Shown: positions 8,956 to 17,464 of the stretch, one piece after another
Layout of the letters: each line of letters starts with the position of its first letter
Position numbering within the stretch: position 1 is the first letter of the stretch
From: Butyrivibrio sp.
Lineage (GTDB): Bacteria; Bacillota; Clostridia; Lachnospirales; Lachnospiraceae
Length of the DNA: 64,000 bases
Assembly: GCF_015056685.1 (NCBI RefSeq)
Contig: NZ_SVFW01000011.1
Coordinates: 25,560-89,559, forward strand
Direction of reading: 5' to 3'
The notes under the pieces: model-generated
What the model was told of the DNA's origin: nothing
Database searches by the model: none
The model's input: the letters and a program-made list of their open reading frames with translations, nothing else
Program-made: the position numbers and the translations under genes

Positions 8956-8993
8956 AAAAAAAGGCACATCGCAAAAGCGATGTGCCTTTTTAA
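8956..8993. terminator. Bidirectional rho-independent terminator
   Basis: A 15-bp stem AAAAAGGCACATCGC/GCGATGTGCCTTTTT has an AAAA loop. The A-run and T-run make it usable by the plus-strand activase gene and by the minus-strand gene ending at 9002. Confidence 0.9.
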
Positions 8994-9001
8994 ATGATAA
9001 A

Positions 9002-9481
9002 TCATTTGAATTTTGCATTTAATTTTTCGATGGCATCTTCATGACGCTGAATGGCAAAGGTTGCTGATTTTGCCTTAAGCTCTGCATTCACACGCTTCTT
9101 ATGTATCTCATTAGCCTTTACATAATAATCGTATACGTCTTCATCCTCAAGCTCAAGGAATTTATCCGCAAAGCATCCAGGAAGCACAAACTTTTTAACA
9201 ACGTCATTAAACTTTACTTCTATGTACTTACCATCTTGTGTGATGACTGTTCCTTCACCAAACTTTTTATGTTTCACAGTTAGTTTAAGAGCAGACCTTT
9301 CACCAAGTTCTTTTTCTTCCTGATCAAGTGCATCAAGCTCATGATCCAATTCTGTCTGAAGAGCTTTGAGCTCTTCTATCTGTTTAGCATTTTCTTCTAG
9401 CATCTCTTTAGTCTTCTTTGTAGGTTTCTTTTTAGAATCTGTCTTTACTTCAAGGTCATCGTTCTCAACATTAAGGGCCAT
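9002..9481 (-). CDS. Coiled-coil protein with Tudor/SH3-like domain resembling the PcrA tail
   Basis: This 159-residue protein has a lysine/glutamate-rich coiled coil at about 14-65, then VKHKKFGEGTVITQDGKYIEVKFND (about 69-93). That stretch resembles the small Tudor-like barrel at the C terminus of PcrA/UvrD helicases, which contacts RNA polymerase in PcrA. A further charged helical stretch follows. It is a single gene with its own promoter (9538-9566) and the shared terminator at 8956-8993. No catalytic motif is visible. The role is unknown; a nucleic-acid or polymerase-associated function is only inference from the barrel motif. Confidence 0.7.
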   Translation of the reverse strand: MALNVENDDLEVKTDSKKKPTKKTKEMLEENAKQIEELKALQTELDHELDALDQEEKELGERSALKLTVKHKKFGEGTVITQDGKYIEVKFNDVVKKFVLPGCFADKFLELEDEDVYDYYVKANEIHKKRVNAELKAKSATFAIQRHEDAIEKLNAKFK

Positions 9482-9537
9482 ATGATAATTCTCCTTGTCT
9501 AAATTATCTAAAATAAAATAAACGACCTAACATATAT

Positions 9538-9566
9538 ATTTTAACTTATTTTAATAGAAAAAACAA
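9538..9566 (-). promoter_or_regulatory. SigA-type promoter for the Tudor-like gene
   Basis: On the minus strand TTGTTT is followed by a 17-base spacer and TAAAAT, about 57 bases upstream of the ATG at 9481. The region is AT-rich, so a chance match is possible. Confidence 0.5.
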
Positions 9567-9596
9567 TGATAGCGGGGCCCTTAAAATATTATAAAT

Positions 9597-10421
9597 TTAT
9601 AACGTAGTTGTAACTCCAGGTTTAAGTTCGATATGTTTTTTATCAACTTCAAGCCATACGCTTGTGGCACTTGGATTATATGCAAAATCTCCATTTACTG
9701 ATACCTGAACTCTTGAAGCTGCATCCATATAGTCAACAATCTCGATATTTGTTGCATACCAGATATCATCTTTGTTGCCAACCTTTTTAGCAAAGTTCTC
9801 AATCACATGCCAGTTATTGTCAATTTCAAATTCATAACTGTGTCCCCATACATACATCATGTACAGATACTGGGTTTTATGAAGATTTATAAACTCTTCA
9901 GATAATCTCTCCAAAGCTTCATTTTTGTGGCTGCATGTAGGATTCCATCTAAGATAATCTGAAGGCATTGCAAAGCCAAGTGTTGAATGAACTGTTCTTG
10001 CATGTCTGATACCACATGCTTTTAAAGCATCAACAACATTGTCATCAAATGAGCCATTAGGATATGCAAGTCCTCTTACAGTGTAGCCAAGTGCTTCCTC
10101 AAGCTTTCTTCTATCCTCTATTACCTGAAGCACCATCTGTTCCTTGGGGCTTCTTGCAATTGTAGGATGTAAAACAGTGTGACAGGCAACTTCATGTCCT
10201 TTATAAAGCTCTTTATACTCTGAAGCAGGAATACGCTCATCATAGGCATTAGCAAATGGTCTGTCTACAAGACCTGAATTTACATTAAAAGTTCCCTTAA
10301 GACCATACTCATTAAATAAGGCAACAAGTCTTCTGTCGGCAATTTTGCCATCGTCATAACTAAGCGTTAATACTTTATGTTTTCCTCCCGGAAAGCAAGT
10401 ATAGATATTCCTAAGTTCCAT
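9597..10421 (-). CDS. Polysaccharide deacetylase family protein (NodB fold)
   Basis: This 274-residue protein has a carbohydrate esterase 4 domain. The metal-binding triad is visible as SYDDG (D23, D24) and HTVLH (H81, H85), and YPNGSFDD matches the third conserved motif. There is no signal peptide or membrane anchor, so it looks cytosolic, which is unusual for peptidoglycan deacetylases and argues for an intracellular sugar or other N-acyl substrate. A small beta-rich tail follows residue 240. It is the last gene of a ligA-metA operon, 15 bases after metA, and starts at ATG behind GAGGGAG. The family is certain; the substrate is not. Confidence 0.85.
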   Translation of the reverse strand: MELRNIYTCFPGGKHKVLTLSYDDGKIADRRLVALFNEYGLKGTFNVNSGLVDRPFANAYDERIPASEYKELYKGHEVACHTVLHPTIARSPKEQMVLQVIEDRRKLEEALGYTVRGLAYPNGSFDDNVVDALKACGIRHARTVHSTLGFAMPSDYLRWNPTCSHKNEALERLSEEFINLHKTQYLYMMYVWGHSYEFEIDNNWHVIENFAKKVGNKDDIWYATNIEIVDYMDAASRVQVSVNGDFAYNPSATSVWLEVDKKHIELKPGVTTTL

Positions 10422-10436
10422 TTTTTACTCCCTCAC

Positions 10437-11402
10437 TTACATTTTTTTAGTCAGCATCTTGGATGCGAGCTTTCTTTTTTCTTCGTCTAGTATCTGTCCC
10501 CATTTATATGGTGTGTTCTGGTATACGTAATAGTTGAGCCAGTTTGTATAAAGGATATTTGCATGACTTCTCCATACAAGATCAGGTACATTTTCAGGAT
10601 TATCATCAGGATAGTAATTGATAGGCATTTTAATATCAAGGCCTTTACCAAGATCTCTTTTATACTCACTATCAAGAGTTAATCGGTCATACTCTGCATG
10701 TCCCATTGCAAATATCTGACTTCCTGACTTATTCATGCAAAGGAAAATTCCTGCCACATCAGATTCTGCAAGAACAACAAGATCCTCGCAATCATGTATG
10801 GCCTTGGCAGGAGTCTCTGTATGCCTAGAGTGAGGCATTGAAAATACATCATCAAAGCCTCTGACCAGAGGTACCTTCCTGTTCATGACTCTGTGCTTAT
10901 ATATACCAAATCTCTTTTCAGGCAAAGGCTTTTTATCTATTCCATAGTGATAATAAATTCCTGCCTGTGCTCCCCAGCAGATGTGGAATGTTGATGTTAC
11001 ATTTGTTTTTGACCACTCAAATACTCTGCAGAGCTCATCCCAATAGTCAACCTGTTCAAAATCAAGTTGCTCTACAGGAGCGCCGGTAATAATAAGACCA
11101 TCGTAGGTGTTTTCCTTAAGCTCATCGAATGGATGATAGAACCTGTTAAGATGGTTAGGAGACGTATTTGATGAATGGTGGGAACTCATCTGCATAAAAG
11201 ATACATCAATCTGCAAAGGCGTATTAGACATGGATCTAAGTAGCTGCAATTCAGTATCCTCTTTAAGTGGCATAAGATTAAGAATACAGATCTGCAAAGA
11301 TCTGATGTCCTGATGCAGGGCCCTGTTCTCATCAACAGCAAATATGTTTTCCTGTTCAAGGATCTCCCTTGCAGGAAGATCATTTTTTATCTTAATTGGC
11401 AT
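10437..11402 (-). CDS. metA: Homoserine O-acetyltransferase (MetA family)
   Basis: This 321-residue protein covers the full MetA family. The catalytic residues are C142 (ICWGAQAG), H235 and E237 (AMGHAEYD). Residue 111, in GAPVEQLDF, is Glu. In characterised MetA enzymes Glu at this position gives acetyl-CoA use, while Gly (E. coli) gives succinyl-CoA use. The enzyme activates homoserine for methionine synthesis. It lies between ligA (21 bases upstream) and the deacetylase (15 bases downstream). No SAM riboswitch or T-box fits in the short gap, so any methionine control must act elsewhere. Confidence 0.95.
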   Translation of the reverse strand: MPIKIKNDLPAREILEQENIFAVDENRALHQDIRSLQICILNLMPLKEDTELQLLRSMSNTPLQIDVSFMQMSSHHSSNTSPNHLNRFYHPFDELKENTYDGLIITGAPVEQLDFEQVDYWDELCRVFEWSKTNVTSTFHICWGAQAGIYYHYGIDKKPLPEKRFGIYKHRVMNRKVPLVRGFDDVFSMPHSRHTETPAKAIHDCEDLVVLAESDVAGIFLCMNKSGSQIFAMGHAEYDRLTLDSEYKRDLGKGLDIKMPINYYPDDNPENVPDLVWRSHANILYTNWLNYYVYQNTPYKWGQILDEEKRKLASKMLTKKM

Positions 11403-11423
11403 TTTTCATCACTCCGTAAATAA

Positions 11424-13445
11424 TTATTTTATCATTTCTAAAAACTGAGCTTCGTCAATTACTTTAATACCAAGTTCATTGGCTTTTGTAAGCTTACTTC
11501 CGGCAGCTTCGCCTGCAAGAACAAGAGAAGTCTTTTTTGATACACTTCCTGAAGCTTTTCCGCCGTTTTTAACAATAAGCTCTTCCGCCTCTTTTCTTCC
11601 AAGAGTTGGTAATGTTCCTGTAACTACAATGGTCATTCCGGAAAGCTTATCGGATGCATCCTCATCTTTTTGAACGATCATGTTAAGTCCCATTTTTTCC
11701 ATCTCATCAATGATAGAGAGGTTGTTCTCATCATGGAAGAAGTCGTATAAATCTTCTGCTGTGGTCTCACCAATATCCGGAATCTGCAAAAATCCGTCTT
11801 TTGTAACTTTCTTAAGATCCAGAAGACTGTCAAAATGTTTCATGATTTCTCTTGCTGTTGACTTACCTACATTCCTGATTGCAAGTCCTGTAAGAAGCCT
11901 TACCGGATCATTTTCTTTTGACTTTTCTATCTCTGCAAGAAGCTTGTCAGTATTCTTTTCTTTACCAATAATTCCCTTTTCGATCAGAACATCTCTATGC
12001 TCAAATAAGTGATATATATCAGCATAGCTCTTTAAAAAGCCCTCAGAAACAAGTGCTTCTACTAGTGTATCACCAAGTCCCATGATATTCATGGCATCTC
12101 TTGAAGTAAAGTATGAAATTGTTCTTGTAACCTGAGCAGGACATGTAGGATTGACGCATCTGATATCAGCGGTATCCTCTTCTCTAAATAGATGGCCGCC
12201 ACAAACAGGGCATTTATCCGGAGCTTTATAAACAATTTCAGGTGCCTTCACGCAGCCGTTTAGCTTTGGAATGATCTCACCGCTCTTAAAGAGCTTGTAT
12301 TCACCGCCAATTCCAATCTGCATTTCATTTATATAGTCCTGATTATGGAGAGTTGCTCTTGATACACTGGTACCGCAAAGCCTTGCTGGCTTACCTGTCT
12401 CCTTGTCGTGAAAACTTCCGGTAAAAGTAAGTTTGCCGGTTCTTCCAACATCCACAAGGATCTCATCCATAACAACGACTCTTTCTTCAGGTGGATACTT
12501 ATATGCTATATGTCCACTTGAGTACTTTGAGCCTGATGGGAAATCATTTCTCCACTGAACCTGATCTATTTTTATAACAGCGCCGTCCAGGTCAAAATCC
12601 AGATTCTCTCTCATGTCACCAATTGTATCAATAGCATTTAAAACATCTGATGCTGTACTGCATTTTTTATGAAAAACAGTCTTAACACCAGCATTTTCGA
12701 GTATATCAAGGCCTTTACAATGGGACTGCATAAGTTCCATTGGACCATCCTGAATATTAAAGATGAACATTTTAAGGCCTCGGGACCTTGTAATCTCGGG
12801 ATCGAGCTGCCTCAAAGTTCCCGCTGCCAGGTTTCTTGGATTAGCAGAAAGCTTTTTGCCGAGCATTTCCTGAGTTTCATTAAACTTATCAAAGCTTTCG
12901 TGTGACATATATACTTCACCGCGAAGCTCAAGATAATCATAGGGAAGGTCAAGAACCTGCTTAACATCAGGTATTACAAGGGCATTTAAAGTTACATCTT
13001 CGCCGATAAGACCATCTCCTCTGGTTTCTGCAAGAGATAGATGTAGTTTTCCATCAGATTCATCTTTTGTGTATCTAAGGGACATACTAAGACCGTCAAT
13101 TTTCTGTTCAACAGAAAATGAAGCCTCCGGATGCATCAGATGCACCTTGTCTATCCAGGCAGAAACGTCTTCTTTATTGAACACGTCCTCGATAGAAAGC
13201 ATAGGTACATTATGAGTTACCTTAACACCAGCCTCTCTCTTTGCTGTTCCGCCGACAATCTGGCTTGGAGAAGTCTTTGTTACAAATTCAGGATTTTCTT
13301 TTTCGATTTCCTTAAGCCTCTGCATGAGCTTATCATACTCATAGTCAGAGATTTCAGGTTCATCCTGATTATAATATAAATCCATATGATGCTTGATTTC
13401 CTTTACCAAAGCATCATATTCTTTCCTGATCAATTCTTTTTCCAT
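11424..13445 (-). CDS. ligA: NAD-dependent DNA ligase
   Basis: This 673-residue protein has the normal LigA length and order. These are the Ia NAD-binding domain, the adenylation domain with the nucleophile Lys in EQKIDG (K115), the OB fold, a four-Cys zinc finger (CPVCGGHLF, CVNPTCPAQ), the helix-hairpin-helix region and a C-terminal BRCT domain (LSGMTIVVTGTLPTLGR). It seals nicks in DNA replication and repair. I chose the ATG at 13445 because GGGAG lies five bases upstream; a TTG four codons earlier has no ribosome-binding site. It is the first gene of the ligA-metA-deacetylase operon. Confidence 0.97.
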   Translation of the reverse strand: MEKELIRKEYDALVKEIKHHMDLYYNQDEPEISDYEYDKLMQRLKEIEKENPEFVTKTSPSQIVGGTAKREAGVKVTHNVPMLSIEDVFNKEDVSAWIDKVHLMHPEASFSVEQKIDGLSMSLRYTKDESDGKLHLSLAETRGDGLIGEDVTLNALVIPDVKQVLDLPYDYLELRGEVYMSHESFDKFNETQEMLGKKLSANPRNLAAGTLRQLDPEITRSRGLKMFIFNIQDGPMELMQSHCKGLDILENAGVKTVFHKKCSTASDVLNAIDTIGDMRENLDFDLDGAVIKIDQVQWRNDFPSGSKYSSGHIAYKYPPEERVVVMDEILVDVGRTGKLTFTGSFHDKETGKPARLCGTSVSRATLHNQDYINEMQIGIGGEYKLFKSGEIIPKLNGCVKAPEIVYKAPDKCPVCGGHLFREEDTADIRCVNPTCPAQVTRTISYFTSRDAMNIMGLGDTLVEALVSEGFLKSYADIYHLFEHRDVLIEKGIIGKEKNTDKLLAEIEKSKENDPVRLLTGLAIRNVGKSTAREIMKHFDSLLDLKKVTKDGFLQIPDIGETTAEDLYDFFHDENNLSIIDEMEKMGLNMIVQKDEDASDKLSGMTIVVTGTLPTLGRKEAEELIVKNGGKASGSVSKKTSLVLAGEAAGSKLTKANELGIKVIDEAQFLEMIK

Positions 13446-13486
13446 ACAAACTCCCAAAAACTATAATACTAACAGTATATTATTAT

Positions 13487-14200
13487 TTATCTGGCAATTC
13501 CAGCATCTTTATAGAGTTTTTTTACCACTTGGTCTGAAAGGACAACATATTTTCCGGGTTTTAGATCGTAGTCCCTTAATTTCACATTCATAACCCTTAT
13601 TCTTTTAAGCTTAACTACATTTGCCCCTAATGCTGCGCACATTCTGCGAATCTGTCTGTTAAGCCCCTGAGTCAGGATAATGTTAAAAGATCTTTTGCCT
13701 GTCTTTTTAACTTCACAGGGCCTTGTTCTTCTATCAAGTTCTTTTAGATACATTCCTGAAGACATGGCTTTAAGAAAATCTCCCGTCACATCCATGTCCA
13801 CGGTGACTTCATACTCTTTTTCATGCTTCATAGAGCCTTTCATCATGGAATTTATAAGCTCACCATCATTTGACATAAGAAGAAGCCCCTCTGAGTCTTT
13901 ATCAAGTCTGCCTGCATAAGTGACTCTTTTATCAAATCCAAGGTCTTCAATAACAGTTTTTTCTGCATACTTATCTTTTTCTGTACATGTAACACCAACC
14001 GGCTTATAGTATGCTATCACTATTTTTTCATCCAAAGGCTCTATCTTTTTGCCATCAACAAAAACAGTATCTGTATCAGTTACATCAATACCAAATACTG
14101 CTTTCTCACCATTTATAGTAACTCTTCCTTCATCTATTAACTTATCTGCCTCTCTCCTGGAGCATACGCCGCAGCTGGCAATATATTTATTTAATCTCAT
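13487..14200 (-). CDS. rluF: RsuA/RluF-type rRNA pseudouridine synthase
   Basis: This 237-residue protein starts MRLNKYIASC. It has an N-terminal S4 RNA-binding domain (1-50) and a pseudouridine synthase domain with the catalytic Asp D100 in AGRLDKDSEGLLL. Features such as QGLNRQIRRMCAALG fit the RluF/RsuA group acting on 23S or 16S rRNA. The open frame extends upstream to 14266, but that stretch is the mecA terminator hairpin, so I start at the ATG at 14200 behind AGGT. The exact target nucleotide is inferred from family membership. Confidence 0.88.
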   Translation of the reverse strand: MRLNKYIASCGVCSRREADKLIDEGRVTINGEKAVFGIDVTDTDTVFVDGKKIEPLDEKIVIAYYKPVGVTCTEKDKYAEKTVIEDLGFDKRVTYAGRLDKDSEGLLLMSNDGELINSMMKGSMKHEKEYEVTVDMDVTGDFLKAMSSGMYLKELDRRTRPCEVKKTGKRSFNIILTQGLNRQIRRMCAALGANVVKLKRIRVMNVKLRDYDLKPGKYVVLSDQVVKKLYKDAGIAR

Positions 14201-14227
14201 GAAAATACCTAACCACAATAATAATTT

Positions 14228-14263
14228 AAAAGTCGAGCATATATTCGTCATATACGCTCGACT
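14228..14263 (-). terminator. Rho-independent terminator after mecA
   Basis: An 8-bp GC-rich stem AGTCGAGC/GCTCGACT is extended by AT pairs and followed on the minus strand by TTTAAATT. It sits between mecA and the pseudouridine synthase gene and supports the later start chosen for that gene. Confidence 0.65.
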
Positions 14264-14281
14264 CATAATTCATTAGTTTTC

Positions 14282-15124
14282 TTAAACTTGCGCCAAAGAG
14301 TTTATTGCATCATCCTCAATGATCAGGTCATAGGACTCGCGGATATGTGCGATCACATGCTGATTTGATGCCTGAAAACGGCCAAACTCATATGCCATTG
14401 TAAATAGTGACGCAAATACTTTTGGCTCTTCGTCAAGTCTCTTTAAATCAAGATAATACTTACCATCCTGCTCATTCTTATAAAGAGAACTTGATATATT
14501 AAGATCTGTAGGTGCCTTTTTACAAAACTCAATAACAGTACTGATATCTGCAAAAGAGAAAACATATTCATGGAACTTAAGTCGCTCTACATCTCTGTTT
14601 TTCTTGGAAGCACCGTTTGAGATCTTATCTGCTTTTTCTTTATTCTCAGCAGCTGATGACTTCTGATTGAGTGAAATCTTATCATGGTTCTCAGCAAGTC
14701 CTGAGTCTTCCATTATATTTTTCACAGAATTTGTGAACTGTTTCAAGCTCTTTAAATAGTCATTTAATCTGTTTATTCTGTCTTCATTTTCAGAATCGCC
14801 AATATCCTCAAGGACATTCTTTGGAATTGTGATTCCGGCTTTTTCAGTAAGGTTTTTAAGTATCTCTCCGAATGAAGCTGAAGCATTTTCAGAAAGAGTT
14901 AAAGAAATGGAATGATCAGGTAAAACAGTGATCTGCATTGGCATAAAGGAACCTGTTGGCTTATAATCAACCTCTTCCTGGGCCTTACGCATTACATCAT
15001 GTAAAAAATCCATCGCTTCTTTTTTCTTTTCAAATAAATCCTCGAGCTTTATTCCCTGCTCGTCCATATCATCTTCAGTTATGATACATGTTACTGTATC
15101 CTTATTGATTCTTTTAAATTCCAT
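14282..15124 (-). CDS. mecA: Adaptor protein MecA
   Basis: This 280-residue protein opens MEFKRINKDTVTCIITEDDM, the typical MecA N-terminal substrate-binding domain. A variable Ser/Lys-rich linker (about 150-185) and the C-terminal ClpC-binding domain (VFSFADISTVIEFCK, YYLDLKR, ASLFTMAYEFGRF) follow. In Bacillus MecA delivers substrates such as ComK to ClpC-ClpP. No clpC is in the window. It is transcribed alone and ends at the terminator at 14228-14263. The gap of 53 bases to hypE holds no clear promoter, so read-through from the hyp genes is possible. Confidence 0.9.
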   Translation of the reverse strand: MEFKRINKDTVTCIITEDDMDEQGIKLEDLFEKKKEAMDFLHDVMRKAQEEVDYKPTGSFMPMQITVLPDHSISLTLSENASASFGEILKNLTEKAGITIPKNVLEDIGDSENEDRINRLNDYLKSLKQFTNSVKNIMEDSGLAENHDKISLNQKSSAAENKEKADKISNGASKKNRDVERLKFHEYVFSFADISTVIEFCKKAPTDLNISSSLYKNEQDGKYYLDLKRLDEEPKVFASLFTMAYEFGRFQASNQHVIAHIRESYDLIIEDDAINSLAQV

Positions 15125-15177
15125 TAAATATTTATCCTTTCAAGAAATCGAAAGTTACGAAATATATTTTACATCAT

Positions 15178-16188
15178 TTAGCAAATTCTTGGAAGTCCCT
15201 CTCCGTACATCAGACCAATTATACGTTTTCCGCCAATTTTGGTATTAAGTACCACATTATGTTTATCGGCTGATCCGTCATTTTTGCTTACATCACCTAT
15301 GATGCAGGCATTCTCACCATATTTAGATCCCTTAATTATAGAAAGAGCTTTCTCTGCGTCTTTTGCAGCTACTGAAAGAACCATTTTTCCTTCATTGCCC
15401 ATATACATAGGATCTAAACCAAGAAGACCACAAAAATCTTTTACAGCTGGTGAAACCGGCATTTTCTCTTCGTAAAGATCAATTGTGCATTTTGAGCTTT
15501 CGCAGAACTCATTTAATACAGTTCCAAGGCCACCTCTTGTGACATCACGCATAGCGTGCACTTCTACATTATTATCCAAAAGCCCTTTTACCATTTCAAT
15601 AAGAGGTGCTGCATCGGACTTTATATTATTTTGGATTCCCATCCTTGTTCCTAAAATGGCAGCATGATGATCGCCAAGATTACCTGATATGATTATCTTA
15701 TCGCCATCTTTTAGCTTAAATGGTCCCGGAACATCTAAATCTTCAGAAATGAAGCCAACCCCGGAAGTATTTATTATAAGTCCGCTCTCGCCGCCTTTGT
15801 TTTCAATAACCTTTGTATCGCCTGTAATAATCTTGATTCCAGCTTCCTTTGCAGTTGCAGCCATTGAACTGATAACCCTGTCCAAAACATCTATATCAAG
15901 GCCTTCTTCAAGGATGCAGCCGCAGGTAAGGTACATTGGCTTTGCACCGCTCATGAGAAGATCATTAACTGTTCCGCAAACAGACAACCTTCCTATATCT
16001 CCGCCTGGAAATTCAATAGGAGTAACAACAAAACTGTCAGTAGTAACTGCAAGTCTGCCACACCCTTCTACAACTGCAGAATCCTCAAGCTTATCAAGTA
16101 TTTCGTTGTGAAAATGTTTAGCAAATATATCTCTGATCAAAGCGGAAGTTGACTCACCACCACTTCCATGTGCCATTGTAATCTTCAT
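15178..16188 (-). CDS. hypE: Hydrogenase maturation protein HypE
   Basis: This 336-residue protein starts ITMAHGSGG and ends in PRIC, the C-terminal Cys that HypF carbamoylates and that HypE dehydrates to a thiocyanate for the Fe(CN)2CO centre. The AIR-synthase fold motifs TTDSFVVTPIEFPGG and RDVTRGGLGTVLNE are present. It is the last gene of the csoR-ech-hyp operon, 9 bases after hypD. Length and motifs are normal. Confidence 0.97.
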   Translation of the reverse strand: MKITMAHGSGGESTSALIRDIFAKHFHNEILDKLEDSAVVEGCGRLAVTTDSFVVTPIEFPGGDIGRLSVCGTVNDLLMSGAKPMYLTCGCILEEGLDIDVLDRVISSMAATAKEAGIKIITGDTKVIENKGGESGLIINTSGVGFISEDLDVPGPFKLKDGDKIIISGNLGDHHAAILGTRMGIQNNIKSDAAPLIEMVKGLLDNNVEVHAMRDVTRGGLGTVLNEFCESSKCTIDLYEEKMPVSPAVKDFCGLLGLDPMYMGNEGKMVLSVAAKDAEKALSIIKGSKYGENACIIGDVSKNDGSADKHNVVLNTKIGGKRIIGLMYGEGLPRIC

Positions 16189-16197
16189 AATCTGTTC

Positions 16198-17244
16198 CTA
16201 TCTTCTTCCTGATACAAAATAATTATAACAACTGCCCTCTGTAGATACCATGCAGGCTCCATGAGCATTATCCGGAGTACATGCTTTGCCAAATAAAGGA
16301 CATTCATAGGGCTTTAATTTACCTACAAGTACACTTGCACAGCTGCATCCTGGTGGCATATGGTCCTCATCAAGGCCTATGCTTCCAGCATCAAAATCAG
16401 CATATTCTTTTTTCAAAGCCATGCCTGATCCCTTTATCTTGCCCATTCCACGCCAGGAGGCATCTGATACTTCAAAATACTTTTCAACGACTTCTTTTGC
16501 CTTAGTATTTCCTTCCTCTGTCACTACATTCTTGTACAGATTCTTTATACCGGATTTACCTTTCATCTGTAAAAGAGCATATATAGTCATAATAAGCTGT
16601 TTGCCTTCAAAACCTGAAACCACAAAAGGAATTCCCAGTTCATCAGACAATTCTTTGAAGGTATCACTTCCTGTAACTGCACATACATGTCCCGGGGCAA
16701 TAAAGCCATCAATTCCGCCGCCATTTTTCACTACCCATCTGATAACTTCAGGCATAGTTTTAAGTGATGTCAAAAGCTTTAGGTTTTTAACATTTTCTTT
16801 TACCGCTTCTTCTAATACCATTGCGTACACAGGGGTTGTGGTCTCAAAGCCAATTGCAGCAAAAACATATGTATGTGAAGGATCTTCCTTGGCAAGCTTA
16901 ACAGTTTCCATTGGAGAATAAACCATTCTCACGTGACCGCCATCCGCCTTTGCATCGGCTAGTGACTTATGTGTTCCCCTTACCCTTATAAGATCTCCAA
17001 AGGTAAGTACAATAGTATTTTCTTCCATAGAAAGCTCAACAAGTCTGTCAATTACAGCTGTAACTGTAACACAGACAGGGCATCCTGGTCCTGAAATCAG
17101 TTTTATCTTTGGAGAGAGCATTGATGGAATGCCATTTTCTGATATTGCTGCGGTATGAGTGCCGCAAACCTCCATTATATGAACTTCTTCACCATCATAG
17201 TTTTTTAATTTATCAAGAATTTCTTCAAAAGTTATTGATCCCAT
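16198..17244 (-). CDS. hypD: Hydrogenase maturation protein HypD
   Basis: This 348-residue protein carries the conserved EVCGTHT near the N terminus, GPGCPVCVT, PGHVCAVTG, and the C-terminal Cys-rich region (CSCASVLVGKLKPYECPLFGKACTP). These hold the [4Fe-4S] cluster and redox cysteines. HypD is the scaffold with HypC on which the Fe(CN)2CO unit is assembled. Its start overlaps the hypC stop by one base (TAATG), which indicates translational coupling. Confidence 0.97.
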   Translation of the reverse strand: MGSITFEEILDKLKNYDGEEVHIMEVCGTHTAAISENGIPSMLSPKIKLISGPGCPVCVTVTAVIDRLVELSMEENTIVLTFGDLIRVRGTHKSLADAKADGGHVRMVYSPMETVKLAKEDPSHTYVFAAIGFETTTPVYAMVLEEAVKENVKNLKLLTSLKTMPEVIRWVVKNGGGIDGFIAPGHVCAVTGSDTFKELSDELGIPFVVSGFEGKQLIMTIYALLQMKGKSGIKNLYKNVVTEEGNTKAKEVVEKYFEVSDASWRGMGKIKGSGMALKKEYADFDAGSIGLDEDHMPPGCSCASVLVGKLKPYECPLFGKACTPDNAHGACMVSTEGSCYNYFVSGRR

Positions 17245-17462
17245 TAAACAGTCAGATCCTCAATTTCATTAAATAATTCTTCCATTTCATCGGCCATTTT
17301 TTCATCCATAGTCTGAATGATGCAGCCTGCATGAACCAAAACCCTGTCGCCAACCTTAACGTTTACAAGGCCTGCTTCTGCTATAACCGTATTACCGCTA
17401 AAATCGACAGTAGCCTTTGTTCCATCTATCTTAATAACTTTTCCCGGTATTGCAACGCACAT
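17244..17462 (-). CDS. hypC: Hydrogenase maturation chaperone HypC
   Basis: This 72-residue protein begins MCVAIPGKVI. The second-position Cys is the iron-carrying ligand of HypC/HupF proteins. The core has the OB-like DFSGNTVIAEAGLVNVKVGDRVLVHAGCIIQ motif pattern. It shuttles the Fe(CN)2CO moiety from HypD to the hydrogenase large subunit. It lies two bases after hypF and overlaps hypD by one base. Confidence 0.97.
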   Translation of the reverse strand: MCVAIPGKVIKIDGTKATVDFSGNTVIAEAGLVNVKVGDRVLVHAGCIIQTMDEKMADEMEELFNEIEDLTV

Positions 17463-17464
17463 AT

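Noticed and set aside
9570..9590. GGGGCCC palindrome as a terminator for the deacetylase operon
   Set aside because: The arms meet without room for a loop and there is no T-run; it overlaps the region upstream of the Tudor-like gene promoter.
11403..11423. SAM riboswitch or T-box in front of metA
   Set aside because: The gap to ligA is only 21 bases, and the sequence before ligA is also short and without suitable structure.
14201..14266. 22-codon N-terminal extension of the pseudouridine synthase
   Set aside because: The stretch is occupied by the mecA terminator hairpin and adds nothing to the S4 domain, which starts at MRLNKY.
16379..16921. 180-codon plus-strand open frame
   Set aside because: It is fully antisense to hypD, whose reading frame and motifs are certain.
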